In this document: piece after piece, positions 1 through 5,298 of the stretch
How the letters are laid out: each line of letters opens with the position of its first letter
How positions within the stretch are numbered: the first letter of the stretch is position 1
Source: CALSPH01 sp041690035
GTDB lineage: Bacteria > Bacteroidota > Bacteroidia > NS11-12g > UBA955
DNA: 7,849 nucleotides
NCBI GenBank assembly: GCA_041690035.1
Contig: JBDNFC010000019.1
Location: 1 to 7,849, forward strand
Reading direction: 5' to 3'
The notes under the pieces: generated by a model
Databases searched by the model: none
What the model was told of the DNA's origin: nothing
Seen by the model: the letters and a program-made list of their open reading frames with translations, nothing else
Position numbers and translations under genes: made by a program

Positions 1-80
1 ATAACCAAATAGTTCTCAATTTTATTTTTACCCAATTTTACATTTATTAAACTTCAATCAAAACATCAAAAAAATTACGC

Positions 81-88
81 TAATTTTG
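81..88 (+). promoter_or_regulatory. Bacteroidota-type promoter -7 element upstream of folB
   Basis: The octamer TAATTTTG is an exact match to the TAnnTTTG -7 consensus known from Bacteroides and Flavobacterium. No TTG or TTTG lies 17-23 nt upstream, so only half of the promoter is supported. Transcription would begin a few bases after position 88, leaving a leader of roughly 10-18 nt before the ATG codons at 104 and 110. An exact match to six fixed bases is not rare in AT-rich DNA, so the main support is its position just ahead of the first gene of a block. Confidence 0.5.
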
Positions 89-109
89 CAGCTTTTAAAA
101 GCAATGCAA

Positions 110-457
110 ATGAAAACAATAGTTGGCTTAAAAAAAATTAGAATGAGATCAATTCATGGATTTCATGATTTTGAAAAAATTATAGAAAATGATTTTGAAG
201 TGAGTATTGAATGCCATTTTGACGATAACGGAATGGATTTTTTAGACTACAGCCTTCTATACAATAAATTAGAAACAGTTTTTGGAGCTACCACCCGCAT
301 TGAATATATAGAAATTATCAATAAAAAAATTATAGAAAGCTTAATAAATGATTTTGCTTTTTTAAATAAAATTAAAATTAAAACCACCAAGCTTTTTCCT
401 CCATTACACAAATTTGAAGGAAAAGGCAGCATGGTAATTACCTTATGGAAGAAATAA
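110..457 (+). CDS. folB: dihydroneopterin aldolase (FolB)
   Basis: FolB converts 7,8-dihydroneopterin to 6-hydroxymethyl-7,8-dihydropterin and glycolaldehyde in the cytoplasmic folate pathway. The 115-residue product has the family's usual length (about 115-125). From the ATG at 110 it lines up with the Staphylococcus aureus enzyme as I recall it: HGFHDFE carries Glu22 at the same number, LDYSLLY gives Tyr47, the helix EYIEIINKK gives Glu68, and TKLFPPL gives the catalytic Lys94 (Lys100 there). The stretch between Glu22 and Tyr47 is about seven residues shorter. The frame is open back to a TTG at 86, but that codon lies inside the promoter -7 element. ATG 104, two codons earlier, is a possible start; I prefer 110 from the alignment. 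The 3' end overlaps the next gene by 13 nt. FolX-type epimerase is the alternative and less likely, since folX is mainly a gammaproteobacterial gene. Confidence 0.9.
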   Translation: MKTIVGLKKIRMRSIHGFHDFEKIIENDFEVSIECHFDDNGMDFLDYSLLYNKLETVFGATTRIEYIEIINKKIIESLINDFAFLNKIKIKTTKLFPPLHKFEGKGSMVITLWKK

Positions 458-1299
458 CAACATCAACTATTTTAATAGAATCTGCAGCTAATAATAAATT
501 AATTGCAGACCTTAGTTGTATTAAAAAAACAGATAAAAACCAACCAGTAGCCATTTTTGCGCATGGCTTTATGGGTTTCAAAGATTGGGGTGCCTTTAAT
601 ATTATGGCACATTACTTTGCAAGCAATGGTTTGGCATTATTAAAATTCAATTTTAGTGGAAATGGAACAAGTATTGAACAGCCAAATGTATTTAGCGAAC
701 CAGAAAAGTTTGGAAAAAACACTTATTCGCAAGAATTAATAGACCTTGGAGAAGTAATTGATTGGATAGAGACCAATGCCAAAACTTATCACTTAGACGC
801 AAAAGAAATTTACTTAATCGGCCATAGCAGAGGCGGCACAATGGCAATTATAAAAGCAATGGAGGAGTCGAGAATTAAAAAAGTAGTGGCTTGGTGCCCT
901 TTTTATGATATCAAAGCCAGATTTAGACAAGAAAGCATTGCGGTATGGAATAATAACGAAACCTGGTATGTAGAAAACAAACGAACCGGGGATAAATTAC
1001 CCCTTTATAAAACATTTTATCAAGATTTTTTAATCAATCAACACCGGTTTAATTTAGATGAAGTATCTGCTCATTTTGAAAAACCTTTACTTTTACTCCA
1101 TGCAAAAGATGATGAAGCTGTTTCTATTGAAGATTCACGCAAGTTTTATAACAATATAAGTCATGCTATTAAAATTGAATTTGATGGCGGAGGGCATACA
1201 TTTGGCATAAACCATCCTTGGGAACAGCATAAAATAGTGCCAGAGGTATTTAATCAATTGTTAGAAAACACATTGTATTTTTTAATAGATGAGGAGTAA
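445..1299 (+). CDS. serine alpha/beta hydrolase (esterase/S33-like), substrate unknown
   Basis: This is a 284-residue alpha/beta-hydrolase-fold protein without signal peptide or membrane segment, so presumably cytoplasmic. The oxyanion-hole strand ends in HGFMG (residues 40-44). The nucleophile elbow is GHSRGG with Ser128. The acid is probably Asp223 in HAKDDEAV (Asp222 is adjacent), and the catalytic His251 sits in GGGHTFG. This order and spacing are those of Hydrolase_4/S33-type esterases and of dienelactone-hydrolase-like proteins. Residues about 155-210 are where a lid usually lies and hold an aromatic, charged stretch (VWNNNETWYVEN). The ATG at 445 lies within the last codons of folB in another frame, giving a 13-nt overlap that suggests translational coupling and co-transcription. 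No folate-pathway reaction requires such an enzyme, so the pairing need not be functional. The fold is secure; the substrate cannot be read from the sequence. Confidence 0.9.
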   Translation: MEEITTSTILIESAANNKLIADLSCIKKTDKNQPVAIFAHGFMGFKDWGAFNIMAHYFASNGLALLKFNFSGNGTSIEQPNVFSEPEKFGKNTYSQELIDLGEVIDWIETNAKTYHLDAKEIYLIGHSRGGTMAIIKAMEESRIKKVVAWCPFYDIKARFRQESIAVWNNNETWYVENKRTGDKLPLYKTFYQDFLINQHRFNLDEVSAHFEKPLLLLHAKDDEAVSIEDSRKFYNNISHAIKIEFDGGGHTFGINHPWEQHKIVPEVFNQLLENTLYFLIDEE

Positions 1300-1552
1300 T
1301 TTTTACCAACTAATGCATTACCGCTAACTTGATTATTTGACTGCTGCCTGATATTCTAATATAAGGAGTAAAAGTATCATGTTTACCAGACTTTTTGAGA
1401 ATCAATCGATTTTTTATTATAATCACTTGCGATTTTAACACAAATTTATTGCGAAATCCCTAATTAAAATCAATGATTTAGCATTTAATATCTGCTATTT
1501 TGGAATAGGTTTAATTTTCCACAACGCATGCAAACCCTTTTGCTAAATTCTA

Positions 1553-1592
1553 TTTTTAGCTTTTTAATTCAGAATATAAAAAAGCTTAAAAA
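1553..1592. repeat. AT-rich imperfect inverted repeat
   Basis: The left arm TTTTTAGCTTTTT (1553-1565) pairs with AAAAAGCT plus AAAAA (1579-1592), leaving one bulged T at 1587 and a loop of about 13 nt. Only two of the 13 pairs are G-C. No T run follows it on the + strand, so it does not look like a standard intrinsic terminator. It may be a weak RNA hairpin, a protein site, or chance in AT-rich DNA. Confidence 0.35.
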
Positions 1593-1620
1593 CTAAAAAA
1601 CACAATTATATTTTCAATTT

Positions 1621-1653
1621 TTTGTGATTATAAATTTTTATAAATTACTTTTG
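1621..1653 (+). promoter_or_regulatory. Bacteroidota-type promoter of the yfhO-holB-ricT block
   Basis: TTTG at 1621-1624 and TACTTTTG at 1646-1653 match the -33 TTTG and -7 TAnnTTTG elements of Bacteroidota housekeeping promoters, with a 21-nt spacer that fits the known range. Transcription would start around 1658-1660, about 10 nt before the ATG at 1671, so the mRNA leader would be very short and lacks a Shine-Dalgarno sequence. This is the best-formed promoter in the window and stands directly before the longest gene run. The spacer carries an AT palindrome (1628-1643). Confidence 0.65.
1628..1643. repeat. 16-bp AT palindrome inside the promoter spacer
   Basis: TTATAAA (1628-1634) and TTTATAA (1637-1643) are perfect inverted arms separated by two bases. 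The element sits wholly between the -33 and -7 boxes, where a repressor would block polymerase. It consists only of A and T, so it could be chance or an intrinsically bent or easily melted spacer rather than an operator. Confidence 0.35.
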
Positions 1654-1670
1654 AAGCATTATTTTTAAAA

Positions 1671-4139
1671 ATGAAAACACCAATAAAAATTCTTATACAT
1701 GCTGGCATAATTGTACTATTTGCATTATTCACTTTTATTTATTTTTCTGCAGGCAAAAACAAAACCCTGCCACAAAACGACATTTCTCAATGGGAAGGCG
1801 CTGCGCAAGAAGGGCTAGATTATAAAGAGAAGTTTGGAAAAATACCACTTTGGAATTCTAGAATGTTTGGTGGGATGCCTAACTACCAAATTGTAGGCAA
1901 TACAGACAACCTATATGTAACTAAACTCTATTTAATTAACTTACCTGCACCTTCTGGTTCAATTTTTTACACCTTGTTGTGCGGCTATATTATGTTGCTG
2001 TGTTTTAAGTTTAATTGGAAATATGCCTTATTAGGCGCAATAGGACTAGGTTTTGCATCATATAATTTTATTATTATTGAAGCTGGGCACAATACTAAGG
2101 CATTGGCAATTGCTGTTGCGCCTCTAGCCATAGGAGCATTGGCGCTATTGCTTAGAAAAAAATATTTGTTGGGTGCTGGTTTATTTTTTGTAGGAATGGC
2201 ACTAGAAGTAATGGCAGGACACTATCAAATTACATTTTATTTGTTATTAATTTTGGGTATTTGGCTATTAAGTGAATTGATTTTTGCTATTAAAGAAAAG
2301 GAAAAAGGATTTTTGATACATTTTAGCATTATTGGCACAATATTTATTACGGGTATTTTAGTAGGTCTTGGCAGCTATGCCAGTAATTTTTTGATGACTA
2401 GAGAATATGCAAAAGAGACCATAAGGGGCGGGACCGAATTAACAATTAAATCTCCTTCTGCAGGCAATGAGGATGAGTCTAAAGATACAAAAGAAGGATT
2501 AAGTTATGATTATGCCTTTGGATGGAGTCAGGGCTTGGGCGATGTGCTCACCATATTTGTGCCAAATGCAGTGGGTGGTGGCTCGAGTGAATTATTGCCA
2601 AAAAATTCAAAGTTTGTAGAAGAATATAAAGCAAGTCAACCAGGATTTAATGTAAGCCAAACAAGAGGGTTAGCTTATTTTGGCGATTTACCATTTACCA
2701 GCGGCCCAGTATATTTTGGTATCATCACTATGTTTTTATTTATCTTGGCGATGTTTGTGCTATCACCAAAGCAAAAATGGTGGACATTGGCTATTTTTCT
2801 TTTATCAATGATTATGTCTATGGGGAAAAATGCACCATTTCTGAACGATTTATTATACAATTACTTGCCTCAGTATAATAAATTTAGATCACCAAACATG
2901 TCTACCACCATGGCTCAATTAATTGTCTTAATCCCCGGATTGATGGCTTTGCGAACCATTGTTCAAGTTCATTTAAACAGCACATCAAAAAACGAATTTG
3001 TATATAGAGGATATTTGAACATTGAAAAATCATTGCTTTATAGCGCTAGCATTACTGCTGGCATTATATTATTGATAATCTTTGCGGGTGGAGGAGAAGG
3101 AAATCCTGAAGTTTTTGGGGGAACAACACCAGAATCTGTAATAGAAGATAGAAGCGCATTGGTTAGAAATGATGGCATTAGAAGTTTGTTTTTTCTTGCA
3201 ATTGGTTTTGGGGCAATTTGGTTTTTTATTAAAAACAAGCTCAAAGAATCTCATGTTCTTGCCATCTTATGCATTGCCATGATTGTAGATTTATGGACAG
3301 TGGACAAAAGATATTTGGACAATAAAAAATTTGTGTCTAAAAAAGATTTTAATAACACTAAAGCAAGCCCTACTCCTGCCGATAACCTAATATTAAAAGA
3401 CACTACTAATTTTAGGGTATATGATATGAGCGAAGGCAATGCATTTAATAGTGCTAGGTCTAGTCGTTTTCACCGATCTGTTGGCGGTTATCATGCAGCC
3501 AAGTTAAAAAGAATGCAGGATATTGCAGAATTTCATTTGATGAAAAACAACCCCAAAGTATTGGATATGCTGAATGCCAAATATTACATAATAAATGATT
3601 CTGGCAATATTATACCTAGGATAAATGAAAATGCATTGGGAAATGCTTGGTTTGTGCAAAATTTAAAAATAGTAAAAAACGCTGACGAAGAAATTACAGG
3701 ATTAGATAATTTTGAACCTGCAAACACCGCTTTAGTAGACAAAAGATACGCGACTATTATTGGTCAAAAAAATACATTTACTAACAGTGATAGCGCAGCA
3801 AGGATAAGAATAAGCAGTTTTGAACCTGATAAAATCATATACACTTTCAATAGCAAAGAGGAAAAAGCAGTTGTTTTTTCAGAAATTTATTATAATAGTG
3901 GCTTAGGCTGGAATGCGTATATAGATAAAAAACCTGTACCACATTTTAGATGCAATTATATATTAAGAGGACTGATAGTGCCAGCAGGTGAGCATGAAAT
4001 CACTTTTGCTTTTGAACCAAAGACTTATGTTTTAGGCAATAAAATTCAATCTGCCTCTAATATTTTTGCTTTATTAATTTTTGCCATTGGAATTTTATTT
4101 TCTATCTATCAAGAAATTAAGAAAACTAAAACAGCATGA
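1671..4139 (+). CDS. YfhO family polytopic membrane protein (GT-C-like)
   Basis: The 822-residue protein is an integral membrane protein with about 14 predicted helices: near 8-27, 98-113, 118-136, 144-161, 164-182, 184-207, 214-236, 346-364, 367-384, 413-431, 454-472, 503-520, 527-543, and a last one at 796-813. The first outer loop (28-97) has NDISQW with Asp37, followed by PLWNSRMFGGMP, the position and style of the acidic loop of GT-C glycosyltransferases. The loop around 250-290 has RGGTELT and YAFGWSQG, which I associate with Bacteroidota YfhO proteins. A soluble domain of about 240 residues (550-790), probably periplasmic, ends in the family's closing motifs SEIYYNSGLGWNAYID and PAGEHEITFAFEP. 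YfhO relatives in Bacillus and Listeria are needed to glycosylate lipoteichoic acid. Bacteroidota lack that polymer, so the acceptor here is unknown. The start is supported by a promoter ending 17 nt upstream and by the N-terminal helix. The stop codon overlaps the start of holB (ATGA). Confidence 0.92.
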   Translation: MKTPIKILIHAGIIVLFALFTFIYFSAGKNKTLPQNDISQWEGAAQEGLDYKEKFGKIPLWNSRMFGGMPNYQIVGNTDNLYVTKLYLINLPAPSGSIFYTLLCGYIMLLCFKFNWKYALLGAIGLGFASYNFIIIEAGHNTKALAIAVAPLAIGALALLLRKKYLLGAGLFFVGMALEVMAGHYQITFYLLLILGIWLLSELIFAIKEKEKGFLIHFSIIGTIFITGILVGLGSYASNFLMTREYAKETIRGGTELTIKSPSAGNEDESKDTKEGLSYDYAFGWSQGLGDVLTIFVPNAVGGGSSELLPKNSKFVEEYKASQPGFNVSQTRGLAYFGDLPFTSGPVYFGIITMFLFILAMFVLSPKQKWWTLAIFLLSMIMSMGKNAPFLNDLLYNYLPQYNKFRSPNMSTTMAQLIVLIPGLMALRTIVQVHLNSTSKNEFVYRGYLNIEKSLLYSASITAGIILLIIFAGGGEGNPEVFGGTTPESVIEDRSALVRNDGIRSLFFLAIGFGAIWFFIKNKLKESHVLAILCIAMIVDLWTVDKRYLDNKKFVSKKDFNNTKASPTPADNLILKDTTNFRVYDMSEGNAFNSARSSRFHRSVGGYHAAKLKRMQDIAEFHLMKNNPKVLDMLNAKYYIINDSGNIIPRINENALGNAWFVQNLKIVKNADEEITGLDNFEPANTALVDKRYATIIGQKNTFTNSDSAARIRISSFEPDKIIYTFNSKEEKAVVFSEIYYNSGLGWNAYIDKKPVPHFRCNYILRGLIVPAGEHEITFAFEPKTYVLGNKIQSASNIFALLIFAIGILFSIYQEIKKTKTA

Positions 4140-5248
4140 AATTTGAGGCAATCAAAGGATATGAAAATATAAAAAAAAAACTCATACTCACCATTGCTAA
4201 TGGAAGAATGCCGCATGCTCAATTATTTTTGGGTATAGAAGGCGGTGGACAATTAGCGATGGCTTTGGCTTATGCGCAATATGCAATTTGCCTAAACCCA
4301 TCAAATGAAGATAGCTGCGGCAAATGCAGCAATTGTGTAAAAATGGAGAAAATGATTCATCCAGATTTACACTTTTCATACCCAATGAGTGGTGGCGGTG
4401 CAGTAGCAGAGAATCAAATGTTGTTGTTTAAAAAATCATTGGCAGAGAATCCATATATGAGTATCCATGATTGGATGTCAATATCAGGAAAAGAAAACGG
4501 CTTGCCAAATATTACCTCGGCAGAATGCAGAAGTATTATCCATAAATTAAGTTTTAAACCCTTTGAAGCAAGTATAAAAATTTTAATTATGTGGTTGCCA
4601 GAATACCTAAATGTTACTGGCAATATTTTATTAAAATCAATTGAAGAACCGAGTGGAAAAACTTTACTGTTGCTCGTGTCTAATCAAGAAGAAAAAATTT
4701 TGGGTACAATCTTATCACGTACCCAAAAAACAAGATTCCCGCCATTTAAAGTAAGCGAAATAAAAGAATACATGCTTGCTAATTATGAAATGACTGAAGA
4801 TGTAGCTCAAAATATTGGATTGATGAGTGGTGGCGATTTAAACAAGGCCATTAATCTTTCTGAGAATGTCGAAAATGCCTTTTTAGATTCATTTAGAGGT
4901 TGGTTATTAGACTGCTATAAAGGAGATAAAACCCGTTTTGACTATTGGACCAAAGAACTAAGTGGACTTGGAAGAGAAAAGATAAAAAGTTTTTTTGATT
5001 ATGGTTTGCAAATGTGCCGAGCATGTTTGGTTGAACCTTATGGTTTAAATAAAGATAGACTTACCCACAATGAAAATGACTTTGTAAAAAAGCTCGCAGC
5101 GCTTATGGATATTGATAATATTGCTACTTTTTATAAATTGATATCTGATGCAAGTTATGGGATTGAAAGAAATGGAAATGCAAAAATTATAATAATTGAT
5201 TTATCTTTGAACATTCGAAAATGCTTTAAATCAAAGAAATTGGTTTAA
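4136..5248 (+). CDS. holB: DNA polymerase III delta-prime subunit (HolB-like)
   Basis: Delta-prime is the stator subunit of the clamp loader that places the sliding clamp on primed DNA. The 370-residue product has the AAA+ layout: N-terminal GYENIKKKL and MPHAQLFLG, a P-loop position reading GIEGGGQL (33-40) in which Gln39 stands where an ATPase has Lys, a zinc module of Cys52, Cys61, Cys64 and Cys67 followed by HPDLHF, and a Walker B/sensor 1 part with ILIMWLPEYLN and NILLKSIEEP (149-172). SRTQ (194-197) replaces the usual SRC motif but keeps Arg195. Lid and collar domains follow, ending in ERNGNAKIIIIDLSLNIRK. Lack of a working P-loop is normal for delta-prime, which does not hydrolyse ATP. 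This separates it from the gamma/tau subunit DnaX, as does the length. The ATG overlaps the YfhO stop codon (ATGA), so translation is probably coupled. An A10 tract occupies codons 12-15. Confidence 0.93.
   Translation: MKFEAIKGYENIKKKLILTIANGRMPHAQLFLGIEGGGQLAMALAYAQYAICLNPSNEDSCGKCSNCVKMEKMIHPDLHFSYPMSGGGAVAENQMLLFKKSLAENPYMSIHDWMSISGKENGLPNITSAECRSIIHKLSFKPFEASIKILIMWLPEYLNVTGNILLKSIEEPSGKTLLLLVSNQEEKILGTILSRTQKTRFPPFKVSEIKEYMLANYEMTEDVAQNIGLMSGGDLNKAINLSENVENAFLDSFRGWLLDCYKGDKTRFDYWTKELSGLGREKIKSFFDYGLQMCRACLVEPYGLNKDRLTHNENDFVKKLAALMDIDNIATFYKLISDASYGIERNGNAKIIIIDLSLNIRKCFKSKKLV
4171..4180 (+). repeat. A10 homopolymer tract within holB codons 12-15
   Basis: Ten consecutive A residues start 35 nt after the holB start and encode the end of Ile12 and Lys13-Lys15. 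It is the longest mononucleotide run I noticed in a coding part of the window. Loss of one A would end translation at the TAG at 4236-4238, and gain of one at the TAA at 4198-4200, so any slip by polymerase or RNA polymerase truncates the protein. Confidence 0.85.
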
Positions 5249-5284
5249 TAAATAAATTGGAGAAAAAAATTAATTAAAAAAATA

Positions 5285-5296
5285 TAATAATAATAA
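5285..5296 (+). repeat. TAA trinucleotide run before ricT
   Basis: Four TAA units lie within an almost pure A/T leader of 50 nt between holB and the next gene, ending two bases before the ATG at 5299. The only GGAG of the leader (5259-5262) is 36 nt before the start and too far to act as a ribosome site. A/T-rich, unstructured leaders are what Bacteroidota typically use for initiation, so this may simply be such a leader. Confidence 0.7.
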
Positions 5297-5298
5297 TT

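Larger units (their letters stand above)
1300..1670. other. 371-nt gene-free region between the two gene blocks
   Basis: This is the only long stretch without a convincing gene. It is very AT-rich. It holds a perfect 10-bp palindrome TAATGCATTA (1311-1320), an AAGGAG followed 10 nt later by a 19-codon reading frame (1379-1438), two copies of TTGCGA 22 bp apart (1427-1432 and 1449-1454), an AT-rich imperfect inverted repeat (1553-1592) and the promoter of the next gene near its right end. No GC-rich stem followed by a T run is present, so no intrinsic terminator for the hydrolase block can be named. No tRNA, riboswitch or gene remnant was recognised. Confidence 0.7.

Noticed and set aside
3..50. 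Open stretch of 15 codons ending in TAA at the left edge, as the tail of an upstream gene
   Set aside because: The codons are a low-complexity AT-rich string with no recognisable motif. This length without a stop is expected by chance.
247..432. Minus-strand reading frame of 61 codons opposite folB
   Set aside because: It mirrors a well-supported gene, has no promoter and shows no family resemblance. The same applies to the other minus-strand frames opposite yfhO, holB, ricT and the amidohydrolase.
1441..1473. Possible minus-strand promoter: TAAATTTG (1448 to 1441 on the minus strand) with TTG 22 nt upstream, pointing at the 3' end of the hydrolase
   Set aside because: No gene is read from it. 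A match of this quality is expected about once by chance in 370 bp of such AT-rich DNA on two strands. An antisense transcript is possible but not supported.
1553..1592. Intrinsic terminator for the folB-hydrolase block
   Set aside because: The stem has only two G-C pairs, lies about 250 nt after the stop codon and has no T run following it. I kept it only as an inverted repeat.
4136..5248. The gene as dnaX (gamma/tau) instead of holB
   Set aside because: The nucleotide-binding lysine is missing, the length is that of delta-prime, and the C-terminal collar ends in a HolB-like segment.
5285..5296. TAA repeat as a phase-variation switch for ricT
   Set aside because: Only four units are present in an otherwise A/T-only leader, not overlapping a -33/-7 spacer. 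Simple AT drift explains it.
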